Shown piece by piece: positions 47,792 through 57,381 of a stretch of 64,000 bases of DNA. Position 1 is the first letter of the stretch; every line of letters begins with the position of its first letter. Source of the DNA: Clostridium beijerinckii (lineage in GTDB: Bacteria > Bacillota > Clostridia > Clostridiales > Clostridiaceae). The notes under the pieces were generated by a model. That model did no database searches, was not told the origin of the DNA, and was given only the letters and a program-made list of their open reading frames with translations. The translations under genes were made by a program, and so were the position numbers. Location of the stretch: positions 797,001 to 861,000 of the forward strand of contig NZ_CP073653.1 of assembly GCF_018223745.1 (NCBI RefSeq), given 5' to 3'.

Positions 47792-49432
47792 ATGGATAAA
47801 AAATGGTGGAAAGAAAGCGTTGTTTATCAGGTATATCCTAGGAGTTTTAATGATTCTAATGGAGATGGAATTGGAGATTTAAGAGGAATAATAGAGAAGT
47901 TAGATTACTTGAAAGAATTGGGGATAGATGTAATATGGTTATCTCCAGTATATAAATCACCAAACGATGATAATGGATATGATATAAGTGATTATGAAGA
48001 TATAATGGATGAATTTGGAACAATGGAAGATATGGATGATCTTATTGAGGAAGGAAATAAAAGAGGAATAAAAATTCTTATGGATTTAGTTGTAAACCAT
48101 ACTTCTGACGAACATAAATGGTTCATCGAAGCTAAGAAATCAAAAGATAATCCTTATAGAGATTATTATATATGGAGAGATCCAGTAAATGGAGAAGAAC
48201 CAAATGATTTAAGATCAACATTTAGCGGTAGTGCATGGCAATATGATGAAACTACAGGGCAGTATTATTTACATTTATTTAGTAAAAAACAGCCAGATTT
48301 GAACTGGGAAAATGAAGAGGTGCGCAATAGAATTTATAAAATGATGAACTTTTGGATTGATAAAGGTATTGGCGGATTTAGAATGGATGTAATTGAACTT
48401 ATAGGAAAGATTCCAGATAAAAAAGTTACGCATAATGGTCCAAAACTCCATGAATATATTAGAGAAATGAATAAGAAGACATTCGGAGGCAAAGATTTAC
48501 TAACAGTTGGAGAGACTTGGGGATGTACTACAGAAATAGCTAAGAAATATTCAAATCCAGATGATAGTGAACTTAGCATGATATTTCAATTTGAGCACAT
48601 TTTATTAGATCAACAACCAGGTAAAGAAAAATGGGATTTAAAGCCGTTAGAATTATTAGATTTAAAGAAGGCATTATCTAGATGGCAAGTAGAGCTAGAA
48701 GGCACAGGCTGGAATAGTTTATTCTGGAATAATCATGACGTACCAAGAATAGTTTCAAGGTGGGGGAATGACAAAGAATATAGGGTAGAAAGTGCGAAAA
48801 TGCTTGCTACATTATTACATGGAATGAAGGGGACTCCATATATATATCAAGGTGAAGAGCTTGGTATGACAAATGTAAGATTTGAATCATTAGAGGATTA
48901 CAAGGATATAGAAACTTTGAACATGTATAATGAAAGAAAAAAACAAGGTTATACTCATGAGGAGATAATGCTATCTATATACACAAAAGGCAGAGATAAT
49001 GCCCGTACTCCAATACAATGGGATGATAGTCAAAATGCAGGGTTTACAAGTGGACAGCCTTGGCTAAAAGTAAATCCTAATTATAAGGAAATAAACGTTA
49101 AATCACAATTAAAAGACGAAAACTCTATATTTAATTACTATAAGAAATTAATAAAAATAAGAAAAACAAATCCAGTAGTAGTTCATGGAAAATATGAATT
49201 GATCTTAGAAGAAAACAAAGAAATTTTTGCATATACAAGAACCTTAGAAAATGAAATGTTACTAGTTATATGCAACTTTACAGGAAATGAGACAGAGTTT
49301 GTACTTGAAAGAAAATTTGAATTTAAATCTAAAGAACTTTTAATTTCAAATTATAATGTTAATGAAAATGATCCGATTGATAGCATAGAACTTAAGCCGT
49401 ATGAATCTAGAATTTATAAGTTTATATTATAG
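47792..49432 (+). CDS. GH13 alpha-glucosidase (oligo-1,6-glucosidase type)
   Basis: A 546-residue cytoplasmic GH13 enzyme (WWKESVVYQVYPRSFNDSNGDG at the N-terminus). Catalytic elements: nucleophile Asp in GFRMDVIEL, acid/base Glu in LTVGETWG, transition-state Asp in WNNHDVPR, and DLVVNHTSDEH. The VNHTSDEHKW and RDNARTPIQWD motifs are those of oligo-1,6-glucosidase, trehalose-6-phosphate hydrolase and sucrose isomerase relatives. Uptake through an ABC system, not a PTS, argues for an unphosphorylated alpha-glucoside such as isomaltose or maltose. The ATG follows AAAGGAG. Confidence 0.94.
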   Translation: MDKKWWKESVVYQVYPRSFNDSNGDGIGDLRGIIEKLDYLKELGIDVIWLSPVYKSPNDDNGYDISDYEDIMDEFGTMEDMDDLIEEGNKRGIKILMDLVVNHTSDEHKWFIEAKKSKDNPYRDYYIWRDPVNGEEPNDLRSTFSGSAWQYDETTGQYYLHLFSKKQPDLNWENEEVRNRIYKMMNFWIDKGIGGFRMDVIELIGKIPDKKVTHNGPKLHEYIREMNKKTFGGKDLLTVGETWGCTTEIAKKYSNPDDSELSMIFQFEHILLDQQPGKEKWDLKPLELLDLKKALSRWQVELEGTGWNSLFWNNHDVPRIVSRWGNDKEYRVESAKMLATLLHGMKGTPYIYQGEELGMTNVRFESLEDYKDIETLNMYNERKKQGYTHEEIMLSIYTKGRDNARTPIQWDDSQNAGFTSGQPWLKVNPNYKEINVKSQLKDENSIFNYYKKLIKIRKTNPVVVHGKYELILEENKEIFAYTRTLENEMLLVICNFTGNETEFVLERKFEFKSKELLISNYNVNENDPIDSIELKPYESRIYKFIL

Positions 49433-49506
49433 AAATACTTTTATATAGTGGATATAGTACTATTTTTCTTTAGCTTATCTTGAACAATATTATATTCATG
49501 TAATAG

Positions 49507-49533
49507 AAAGCCCATTGATTTCAGTGGGCTTTC
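49507..49533 (+). terminator. Terminator after the GH13 gene
   Basis: AAAGCCCA / TGGGCTTT with a short loop, followed by CATGC; no long T-run. Probably bidirectional with the XRE gene. Confidence 0.65.
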
Positions 49534-49672
49534 ATGCTGTTTAAAGGTAAACTTGCACAGAAAATTGAGTTGAGATATCAAGATGAATATGTAAGTGTTT
49601 GAAAGAGTATAAGTACAAAATATGCATTTAGTATTCCTTACTAATCTAACTTCAGAGTACACTACGTCTGGT

Positions 49673-50506
49673 TTAACCCAGTAGAAATTGTTTTATCTTT
49701 TTTTCAGTATCTGACCCGGGCAATGCTGTAAGAATTGTCATTTTTAAATTTCTATCTGATAAAACCATATAGCTGGTATACTCAAAGTTCAATTCACCTA
49801 AAATCGGATGAGTAATGCTTTTTACTATTTCCTCTTCCATTTCAACATTATGCATTGTCCACCATGAATTGAATTCTTTGCTTTCGCTTTTAAGTTCTTC
49901 TACAAGCTCTTTGATATAGGGATCTTCAACAAGTTTGCCATAAGCTATTCTAAATCTGGCAAGCATACTTTGTGCTGTTGATTCCCAATCAATAATTGTT
50001 TTTTTATATTCTTCATTAGTAAACATAATTCTTAACATGTTGCGTTTAGAAGTATCAAGTTTATTATAATCATAAAGAAGTTTTTCAGAAGCTCTATTCC
50101 ATGCAATAACATTGTATCGTTGATCAAGTATAGTTGCTGGAGAAAACTCTATGTTATCTAACACATGCTTAAGCATTGGATTAACAGTATTATCATAGGT
50201 AGCTATTTCAGTTGGAGGTGTTAGTCTCGCAAGATTGTAAAGATGCATAGTTTCCTTTTTATCCAGCATCAAAGTTCTGGCTAAACTTTCGATGACTTGT
50301 GAAGATATGGTTATGGGACGTCCTTGTTCAAGCCATGTATACCAAGTTAGCCCAACGCCTGAAAGAAAAGAAACTTCTTCTCGTCTAAGCCCAATTGTTC
50401 TTCTCCTGGTACCTTCAGGCAAACCAACCTGTGATGGTAAAATCTTTGCTCGTCGTGTTCTCAAAAAATCTCCTAGTTCTTTATATCTCTGTTTTGGATT
50501 ATCCAT
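49673..50506 (-). CDS. XRE-family regulator with MmyB-like ligand-binding domain
   Basis: A 277-residue regulator of the same architecture as the protein at 30353-31171: HTH (RRTIGLRREEVSFLSGVGLTWYTWLEQGR) and a C-terminal MmyB-type domain (SPATILDQRYNVIAWNRAS, ITHPILGELNFEYTSY). The ATG (MDNPKQRYKELGDFL) follows AAGGAAGG. It is divergent from a flavodoxin-like reductase gene, a pairing common for this regulator family, suggesting control of redox detoxification. Confidence 0.9.
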   Translation of the reverse strand: MDNPKQRYKELGDFLRTRRAKILPSQVGLPEGTRRRTIGLRREEVSFLSGVGLTWYTWLEQGRPITISSQVIESLARTLMLDKKETMHLYNLARLTPPTEIATYDNTVNPMLKHVLDNIEFSPATILDQRYNVIAWNRASEKLLYDYNKLDTSKRNMLRIMFTNEEYKKTIIDWESTAQSMLARFRIAYGKLVEDPYIKELVEELKSESKEFNSWWTMHNVEMEEEIVKSITHPILGELNFEYTSYMVLSDRNLKMTILTALPGSDTEKKIKQFLLG

Positions 50507-50712
50507 AAACCTTTGCCTTCCTTTATCGTGGTAGTGATATTACTAGTATAAAATAATATCTATCATTATGATAAACCAATTGTTAGTATTAATACAAGGC
50601 AATGTATTAAGCTGCAGATAAAACACAAAATCCTAAATGGCCGTAATTTTTGTGATGTGAAAAGAAATTAAAATAATTTTGAATCAATGAAAGATTGGAG
50701 AGGTTTATGTCT

Positions 50713-51273
50713 ATGAAAAAAATCATAATATTAAATGGAAGTCCGCACAAAACTGGAAATACAATGGCGCTAGTTAATGAGGTATCCAAATCAATGGATA
50801 ATAAAGAAACTGAAATAAAAACTTATAACCTAAATACAATGAAAATAAGTTGCTGTCAGGGATGTAATGCCTGTAAAAAAACAGGTACATGTGCCATTAA
50901 AGATGATATGCAATTAATATATGACGATATTGATGATGCTGATGGTATTATATTTGCTACGCCTATATATATTTATCAGATGTCTGCACAGTTGAAAGCT
51001 GTTGTTGATAGACTTGTTGCTTATATGAAAGAAGATTATTCGAGCTATCTTTCTCCAAATAAAAAGGTCTTATTTGTATCTACATTTGGGGGAGGCGATA
51101 TAGTACAATACACGAGCTATTTTGATTTAACTGGTAAAAGCCTTAAAGTTTTAGGTTTTGGAGAATACAAGACACTGATTACTGGAGGTTTACGTGAAAT
51201 AAACGAGTTATTAGAACGTTCAGAAGTTCTGTCAGAGGCAAAAGAGATGGGAGAATGGTTATTGAATTGTTAA
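50713..51273 (+). CDS. NAD(P)H-dependent FMN reductase / flavodoxin-fold iron-sulfur flavoprotein-like
   Basis: A 186-residue flavodoxin-fold protein (KKIIILNGSPHKTGNTMALVNEV) with a Cys-rich segment CCQGCNACKKTGTC (about residues 47-60) resembling compact iron-sulfur flavoproteins. FMN loop ATPIYIYQMSAQLKAVVDR follows. Reduces flavin or a quinone-like acceptor. Of the in-frame starts, the ATG at 50713 has the best spacing (9 bp) from GGAGAGG. Divergent from the XRE regulator. Confidence 0.88.
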   Translation: MKKIIILNGSPHKTGNTMALVNEVSKSMDNKETEIKTYNLNTMKISCCQGCNACKKTGTCAIKDDMQLIYDDIDDADGIIFATPIYIYQMSAQLKAVVDRLVAYMKEDYSSYLSPNKKVLFVSTFGGGDIVQYTSYFDLTGKSLKVLGFGEYKTLITGGLREINELLERSEVLSEAKEMGEWLLNC

Positions 51274-51360
51274 AATGAATATTAAATGAATTTCATGATG
51301 ACAAAAGTTAACCGAATCAAGAAAAAATGTTAAGTACTTAGAGATTTATAATCTAAAAAA

Positions 51361-51399
51361 AATCACTCACTACAATTTTGCGGTGAGTGATTTTTTTAC
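51361..51399 (+). terminator. Terminator after the flavodoxin-like gene
   Basis: AATCACTCAC / GTGAGTGATT, 12-nt loop, followed by TTTTTTT. The remaining 51400-51723 gap is AT-rich with no further feature. Confidence 0.88.
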
Positions 51400-51723
51400 A
51401 TGAGAAGAACATTGGGAAAAAGTACAAAGTTTTTTAGACAAATATTCGTAAAATTTTAAATCTTTGAGACTATATCTATTCTAGTTTTTTTGTATATAAA
51501 ATTATTGTATCCGTACTTAATTGTTTGGTTTTATATACGTTCATTTTGATAACCATAATATCTCATGGATATTGCTGCTAGTACAAGTCAAGTATAATTT
51601 ATAATGTAGAAACTTAATTGCAAAATATATATAGTTAAATTGATGAATTAAGTGGGATCAGATAAAATAAGGTATATGAAGTGTTTTTAAAGATATATAT
51701 GAAAAAGTTTAGGAGGTATCATT

Positions 51724-53064
51724 TTGGAAAAAGAAGAAGTTGAATTATTGCCAGCAGGACTAATAACATGTTTATTAGATGACAAAGAAGTATGTATAAT
51801 AAAAATATCTCCTGAAAAATTAACAGTGCGTGTAGCTGAAGAAATAGAAAAGATAAGCAGTATAAAAGTTGCATTTCATAAGTTCGATGAAAACAGATAT
51901 GAAGAAATTATAATACAAGATTGTAATATGGTGGAAAAAATAAAAGAAGATTTTAGTTTAATATATATTTTCAGCATTGAATCACAAAAATACTCACATA
52001 ATGTAAGAAGTGCTTTTAAAAAGTATTCAAATTATATTATGTTAAAAGCTTTTGGTGATGGCAATGAATTTTCAAAGGAAATGGTTAATTATCCGGCAAA
52101 GCTAGATGAGGAGTTTTATAAGGATTATTTAGAACAGAAAGAAGAGTGGCTGTTAGGCGTAAATTATGTGGATTGGGATGAAGATATTATTGATTCAGTG
52201 GAGATAGCTATTTCTTTAGATAATGATATATTATATAAAAAGTTTATGGATAATGATATCCAAACATTTAAGATGGATTACTTAAATGAAAATTTTATAG
52301 GGAGCGATGAGCTATTTAAGAAAGATATTAACAGGATTTATATTGGAAATGAATTTTGTCATAACTTATTTCCAAAAATAAAATTGTTAAAAGGCATGAT
52401 GCAGAAAGCCAAAGAAGAGAGCATTGAGATAACACTATGTTTTACATATATGAGAGAGTGTTGTATAGAAAAAACAAAAGATATAATAGAGGTAGTATAT
52501 AATTGGTGTAATGAAAATAATACTAAGATAGAAATTGTTGTAAATGATTTTGGGATGCTAAAATTGCTTAAAGATAAGATAGATATTTTCGAGCTGTCAC
52601 TAGGCGTTTTATTAAATAAGAGAAAAAAAGATCCAAGATATATTTACAAGAAAGGGTACTTAGAAAATAAAGAACTTATAGCAAGAAACAGTCTTAATAG
52701 TTCAATTTTTACAAAGTTTTTGAGAGAATGTAAAATAGAACGATATGAATATGAAAATTGTGGTTATAAAATTTCTATTGCAGATGGGCACCATAGTATG
52801 CATATTCCTTTCTATCAAACAAATACATCTCAATATTGTCCACTATATGCAATGTGTACAACTATGGATAGAGGAAATCAGAAACTTGTTACTGACTGCC
52901 CAAAGTATTGTAGCGATTATGTATTTTCTTATCCAAAGCACTTAAAAATGGTTGGAAGATATAATTCGCTATTCACTTTTGATGATACTTTGCTTAAAAA
53001 TCCAAAAGAATTAGAGTATTACATAAATAGCGGAATCGATAGAATTGTTTTAAATTTTCTATAG
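51724..53064 (+). CDS. U32-like Cys-cluster protein, unassigned (first of a pair)
   Basis: A 446-residue protein without a confident family name. The first about 130 residues (ELLPAGLITCLLDDKEVCIIKI...) look like a separate beta-rich module, possibly PilZ-like but without recognisable c-di-GMP motifs. Residues about 195-446 resemble a degenerate U32 (collagenase-like) barrel ending in a four-Cys cluster, C-x5-C-x13-C-x3-C (QYCPLYAMC ... DCPKYC), then PKHLKMVGRYNSLFTFD. Those cysteines could hold a 4Fe-4S cluster as in U32 hydroxylases. The start is TTG at 51724 after AGGAGGT. The next gene, about 100 bp on, is a clearer U32 member, so the pair is probably an operon. Confidence 0.7.
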   Translation: MEKEEVELLPAGLITCLLDDKEVCIIKISPEKLTVRVAEEIEKISSIKVAFHKFDENRYEEIIIQDCNMVEKIKEDFSLIYIFSIESQKYSHNVRSAFKKYSNYIMLKAFGDGNEFSKEMVNYPAKLDEEFYKDYLEQKEEWLLGVNYVDWDEDIIDSVEIAISLDNDILYKKFMDNDIQTFKMDYLNENFIGSDELFKKDINRIYIGNEFCHNLFPKIKLLKGMMQKAKEESIEITLCFTYMRECCIEKTKDIIEVVYNWCNENNTKIEIVVNDFGMLKLLKDKIDIFELSLGVLLNKRKKDPRYIYKKGYLENKELIARNSLNSSIFTKFLRECKIERYEYENCGYKISIADGHHSMHIPFYQTNTSQYCPLYAMCTTMDRGNQKLVTDCPKYCSDYVFSYPKHLKMVGRYNSLFTFDDTLLKNPKELEYYINSGIDRIVLNFL

Positions 53065-53163
53065 ATATCGAAATATGAGCTTATACTTATGTAGAGTTTA
53101 ACGGTGATATGTAACTATTTCACATACGCACATATAGGTTTATCTATGAAGGAGGAAAACATA

Positions 53164-54198
53164 ATGAAGATAGTAGCAGGAATGGGATGTATTGATGATT
53201 ATATAAAATTAGTAAGGGCTGGAGCAGATGAAGTGTTTTGTGGATATGTTCCTTATGAATGGAACAAAAAATATGGAAGTTTATTTCCTTTAAATAGGAG
53301 AGAAGTACTTTATTATAACATTCAAATAAGTTCACTTGAGGACATGAAAATACTAAAGAAAATGGTTGATTTTTATAAAGTACCAGTAAATATAACTTTT
53401 AATTATTTATACTATCTTGAAGAACAATATGAAATGATAGCTAACATAATAAAAGATTTGATAAATATTGGCTTTAATGATTTTATTGTAGCAGATATTG
53501 CGCTTATATTATATTTAAAGGAAAGGAATATAAAGTGCTCAATACATTTAAGTGGAGAATGCGCTGAGCTAAACCGGCTTTCTATGGGGTTTTTCAATAA
53601 ACTAAATATATCACGATACATATTTCATAGGAAAAATACAATCGAAGATATGAAATCATGTATAAGAAGCAACGAAGTAGAAAATCTTGAATATGAAGCA
53701 TTTATTTTAAATGAAAGATGCCATTATACTGGTGCTTTTTGCAGCTCCCTACATTGTGATGAAATGATACATTTGTGTAAAGTTCCATATGAACTATTAA
53801 GAATAGATAAAAATGAGAGTAGTTTTTGCGAAGTTGATAAGAGAATTGAGTCTTATTACAAGGATATAAATGACAAGGATAAGGAAGAACTCTATATAGA
53901 AAATCAATCTGATCCAGAAAATGAATATGGAAGTGAAAGCGAAGAGGGAATGGAAGTTTCATATTTCATTGGAGAAACTGGATGTGGATTATGTTCTCTA
54001 AAAAAGTTAAAGAAAGCTGGCATTACTCATTTAAAGGTAGTAGGAAGAGGAAATTCTATTGAGAATATGGAAAAAGATATAAAAAGTCTAAAAAAGGCCA
54101 TAGCTATATTAGATAATACTGAAATAAGTGAAACTTATGAAGAATATATAAAAAATAAGTTACTTGATGGCAAATGCAGCGGACAATGTTATTATTAA
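53164..54198 (+). CDS. Peptidase U32-family protein (second of a pair)
   Basis: A 344-residue U32-family protein, with N-terminal GADEVFCGYVPYEW typical of the family. A central cysteine set follows (CHYTGAFCSSLHCDEMIHLCKVPYE), then GCGLCSLKKLKKAGITHLKVVGR, as in U32 proteins that bind a 4Fe-4S cluster (UbiU/UbiV, TrhP, RlhA). Despite the name, characterised members are mainly hydroxylation or RNA-modification factors. An acidic insertion (about 255-280) is unusual. The start is the ATG at 53164, 8 bp after AAGGAGG. Terminator follows. Confidence 0.85.
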   Translation: MKIVAGMGCIDDYIKLVRAGADEVFCGYVPYEWNKKYGSLFPLNRREVLYYNIQISSLEDMKILKKMVDFYKVPVNITFNYLYYLEEQYEMIANIIKDLINIGFNDFIVADIALILYLKERNIKCSIHLSGECAELNRLSMGFFNKLNISRYIFHRKNTIEDMKSCIRSNEVENLEYEAFILNERCHYTGAFCSSLHCDEMIHLCKVPYELLRIDKNESSFCEVDKRIESYYKDINDKDKEELYIENQSDPENEYGSESEEGMEVSYFIGETGCGLCSLKKLKKAGITHLKVVGRGNSIENMEKDIKSLKKAIAILDNTEISETYEEYIKNKLLDGKCSGQCYY

Positions 54199-54203
54199 AA
54201 AGT

Positions 54204-54235
54204 AGGACTCACCATATAAAGGTAAGTCCTTTTAT
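54204..54235 (+). terminator. Terminator after the U32 pair
   Basis: AGGACTCACC / GGTAAGTCCT around ATATAAA, followed by TTTT. Confidence 0.85.
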
Positions 54236-54282
54236 AAGTTATCACATAATATTAATATATATATTCGATAAATAATTCTTCC

Positions 54283-54368
54283 TCATAATTCTAAAAGTAT
54301 TGCAAGAATTTTATCTGTAATTATGAATTGATAAATATGCATTGTGAATTGCAACATATATATTAATG
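54283..54368. repeat. Dispersed repeat, copy 2 (partner at 30241-30320)
   Basis: Shares CATAATTCTAAAAGTATTGCAAGAATTTTA and TGCATTGTGAATT(A/G)CAACATATATA with copy 1. Here it lies on the 3' side of the paralogous MFS gene. Internal GAATTnnTnnAT and ATTGTGAATT units suggest small tandem duplications. Confidence 0.75.
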
Positions 54369-54437
54369 CAGGATTATTTCTCAGGTGAATAAAAGGAAAA
54401 TTCTAATCAATAAAATTTAAATATGCAAAATAGAACT

Positions 54438-55655
54438 TTATGCTTTTTTGCTAATCTTGTGTATAATAAGCGCAAGGATTTGAGTTATTATACCAAAAGT
54501 ACATACCCCATACCATCCAAAGTGAGAATAGCTATAGGAACCTAAAAACGATCCAAACGCCCCACCAAGAAAAAAGCTAACCATATAAATAGTATTAAGT
54601 CTATTACGTGTTTCTTCATTTAAAGAATGTACTCTTGCCTGATTAGATACATTACAAGATTGTACTCCTAAATCTAGAAGAATTACTCCTAAAACTAATC
54701 CCCAAATTTTGAATCCGAATAGGAAAAATAATAAATAGGAAGCTATAACCACGACTATACATATGCCTATAGCAAATCTTGAACCTCTTTTATCAGCTAC
54801 TTTTCCAACCAGTGGAGCAGCAAGAGCACCGCTAACACCTACTAACCCAAGTAAGCCAGCTGCTTCAGCTCCCATATTGTAATGAGAACTTTCAAGTAAA
54901 AATATAAGGGATGTCCAAAAGGCACTGAAAGCTGAAAACATTAATGCACCATTAAGAGAGGATTCTCTTAAGATCGGTTCTGTTTTTATTAAGTGTATCA
55001 TCGATTTTAATAACTCAGAATATTTAATGTCGGAAATAGGGTTGCATAATGGTATTAATTTTCTAAGAATAAGCATGAGAGCAAACATCATAATTGCTGC
55101 AATAAGATAAACTATTCTCCAGCCAAGGTAGCTTCCTAATATGCCACTAACTGTACGAGAAAGTAATATTCCAATTAATAAACCGCTCATTATTGTGCCA
55201 ATAGTTTGTCCTCTTTGTTGCGGATTTGAGAGCTGTGCTGCCAAAGGAATAATAAGTTGAGGGATTATAGAAGTAAACCCAACGGCAAAAGAAGAGATCG
55301 TAAGAATATATATATTTGAAGAGAAAAACATACTCATAAGTGAAATTACTGAGAATAAAAGCATTATTACTATTAAGTTTCTCTTTTCTTTTATATCTCC
55401 TAAAGGCAATATAAATATCATTCCGATTGCATAACCTATTTGTGTGAGCATAGCTGCAAAACCTATACTTAATTGGTCAACATGAAAAGTTTTTGCTATG
55501 TCTCCTAAAAGCGGTTGAATGTAATATAGATTTGCGACTGTAAGTCCACAAGCTATTGACATAACTAAGATTAGTAATTTAGTTAATATAGGTCTAGTAT
55601 TGGTATTATCTATTGATGAATTTGTTTTTAATACAGCATTAGTTGATTGATACAT
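54438..55655 (-). CDS. MFS transporter, paralogue of 28889-30130
   Basis: A 405-residue twelve-helix transporter. Motif A reads PLGDIKEKRNLIV; LYYIQPLLGDIAKTF and PQLIIPLAAQLS match the corresponding positions in the other copy. The start ATG at 55655 (MYQSTNAVLKTNSS) follows AAGGAAG. It lies between the U32 pair and an FMN-reductase gene on the same strand, 124 bp downstream of the latter, and might share its TetR-controlled transcript. Confidence 0.9.
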   Translation of the reverse strand: MYQSTNAVLKTNSSIDNTNTRPILTKLLILVMSIACGLTVANLYYIQPLLGDIAKTFHVDQLSIGFAAMLTQIGYAIGMIFILPLGDIKEKRNLIVIMLLFSVISLMSMFFSSNIYILTISSFAVGFTSIIPQLIIPLAAQLSNPQQRGQTIGTIMSGLLIGILLSRTVSGILGSYLGWRIVYLIAAIMMFALMLILRKLIPLCNPISDIKYSELLKSMIHLIKTEPILRESSLNGALMFSAFSAFWTSLIFLLESSHYNMGAEAAGLLGLVGVSGALAAPLVGKVADKRGSRFAIGICIVVVIASYLLFFLFGFKIWGLVLGVILLDLGVQSCNVSNQARVHSLNEETRNRLNTIYMVSFFLGGAFGSFLGSYSYSHFGWYGVCTFGIITQILALIIHKISKKA

Positions 55656-55779
55656 TTATAAATCACTTCCTTAAAATTATATAATACATATAATTGAGCA
55701 AAGGTCTAATTTACAAGTAATAAAAATTTCTTATAAATATCAATGCTACAATTATATGAGTGTTAGATTCGATAAAAGT

Positions 55780-56415
55780 TTATCGAATAAAATTAGTAAA
55801 AATCTTTTCTTCTCTTTCAGGAGTTTTTATAACTCCTTGACCATTTTCGATAAGCTTCATAAGCCAGGCCATGTTCTTGCCTAGGATTCTCATAATTTGT
55901 TGTCCTTCTTCATCTTGCATTACTTCACCTGGGGCTCTTCCGTTAATTACATTCCAATAGTTTGAAGTAGGAATAATCATTTCAGAATGATTAATATAAT
56001 TGTTTAATTGATCGAAGGTTGGAATTCCACCTGCACGTCTTACTGCGACTACTGCAATGCCTACTTTAAGTCTTAACATACTATCAGTAGCTTCGGCTAC
56101 ACGAAAAGCCCTATCTAAAAATGATTTCATTGTTCCGGCAATTGCTGAATAGTGTACTGGTGACCCTAAGATTATGCCATCAGCATCTTTCATTTTTTCA
56201 ATCCACTCGTTAACTGGATCGGTAGCAATGGCACATTTACCATTTTTATTTTTTGTGCAATATCCGCAAGCAATGCAACCTCTTATAGACTTGTTCCCCA
56301 CATGAATTATTTCTGTTTCTATTCCTTCCTTTTCTAGTTCATCAGTAACTAATTTTATTCCATGATAAGTATTACCTTCTTTATTTGGACTTCCGTTAAA
56401 TGCTACAACTTTCAT
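55780..56415 (-). CDS. Flavodoxin-fold NAD(P)H-dependent FMN reductase
   Basis: A 211-residue protein of the NADPH_red family (KVVAFNGSPNKEGNTYHGI) with a Cys segment GCIACGYCTKNKNGKC (about 46-61) and the FMN loop GSPVHYSAIAGTMKSFLDRAF. Related in layout to the protein at 50713. Its promoter region carries two palindromic boxes probably bound by the TetR protein encoded divergently. The start ATG follows GAGGAGGAAAA. Confidence 0.9.
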   Translation of the reverse strand: MKVVAFNGSPNKEGNTYHGIKLVTDELEKEGIETEIIHVGNKSIRGCIACGYCTKNKNGKCAIATDPVNEWIEKMKDADGIILGSPVHYSAIAGTMKSFLDRAFRVAEATDSMLRLKVGIAVVAVRRAGGIPTFDQLNNYINHSEMIIPTSNYWNVINGRAPGEVMQDEEGQQIMRILGKNMAWLMKLIENGQGVIKTPEREEKIFTNFIR

Positions 56416-56557
56416 TTATTTTTCCTCCTCATAATACATATAATTTGATGAAATTTATAAGATCTATTACTTATTTGTTTTTAATTGAATATTAATAAAT
56501 ATTATTCCCGCCATATATCTTAAAAATTCTTAATAAAATAATAAGGCATTTGATAAA

Positions 56558-56602
56558 ACTGAACGTTTAGTTTATAAATATATATTATACTAAACGTTCA
56601 GT
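56558..56602 (-). promoter_or_regulatory. Twin TetR-type operators before the FMN-reductase gene
   Basis: ACTGAACGTTTAGT (56558-56571) and ACTAAACGTTCAGT (56589-56602) are reverse complements of one another and each is itself nearly palindromic (ACT-N-AACGTT-N-AGT). Centres are 31 bp apart. On the minus strand a TATAAT-like -10 lies between them, so binding would block the promoter. The remainder of the 56416-56802 gap is AT-rich with no gene. Confidence 0.75.
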
Positions 56603-56802
56603 ATTGTAAATAGTTTTTTGAAGAAATAAAAAAATTATTTTTAAGTCTATTAAAAAGGCATAAGAGGTATAATATCACTAACAATTAAGTCAAATGTTTA
56701 AAAGAGATAAATTAGAATTGATAAGTATAATATATATAGTATAATAGACGTATAGTTTACTAAGTATAGGCTATAAGTTAATTACAATGGAGGTAACTAC
56801 AT

Positions 56803-57381
56803 ATGGAGAAAAAGTTAGGACGCCCTCGTAGCGAGAAAACTAAAAATGCAATTCTTTCCGCTGCCTATGATTTATTGCTTGAAAGTGGTTTTGGATCTGT
56901 TACAATTGAAAAGATTGCTGAGAAAGCTGGAGTTAGTAAAGCTACTATTTATAAATGGTGGTCCAATAAGGCAGCTGTTGTTATGGATGCTTTTTTTGAC
57001 GCAGCTGTTGTGAGACTCCCAGTTCCGGATACAGGATCAACTATGGATGATATAATAATTCAAGTAAATAACTTAGCAAATTTTCTAACTAGTCGCGAGG
57101 GGAAGGTAATTAATGAGATAATAGCAGAAGGACAATCTGATCAAAAATTAGCTGAAACATACCGAACAGTATATTTTAAGCCTCGTAGACTTGATTCAAG
57201 ATATATTCTAGAACGTGGTATTTCGAGGGGAGAACTAAAAGAGGATTTAGATATAGAATTAGTTATGGATTTAGTTTTTGGTCCATTATTTTATAGATTA
57301 TTAATAACAGGTGATATAGTAGATGAGAATTTTATAAGGAATATGGTCATTTGCGCTTTTAATGGTATAACTAAAAGTTAA
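56803..57381 (+). CDS. TetR/AcrR-family transcriptional regulator
   Basis: A 192-residue repressor with HTH GFGSVTIEKIAEKAGVSKATIYKWW (about 28-55) after GRPRSEKTKNAILSAAYDLL, and a C-terminal domain of the TetR_C_11/16 type. Divergent from the FMN-reductase gene across a region with two AACGTT-centred palindromes. Ligand unknown. Confidence 0.93.
   Translation: MEKKLGRPRSEKTKNAILSAAYDLLLESGFGSVTIEKIAEKAGVSKATIYKWWSNKAAVVMDAFFDAAVVRLPVPDTGSTMDDIIIQVNNLANFLTSREGKVINEIIAEGQSDQKLAETYRTVYFKPRRLDSRYILERGISRGELKEDLDIELVMDLVFGPLFYRLLITGDIVDENFIRNMVICAFNGITKS

Noticed and set aside
51724..52130. PilZ c-di-GMP-binding domain in the first U32-like protein
   Set aside because: The N-terminal module looks beta-rich, but the RxxxR and (D/N)xSxxG motifs are absent.
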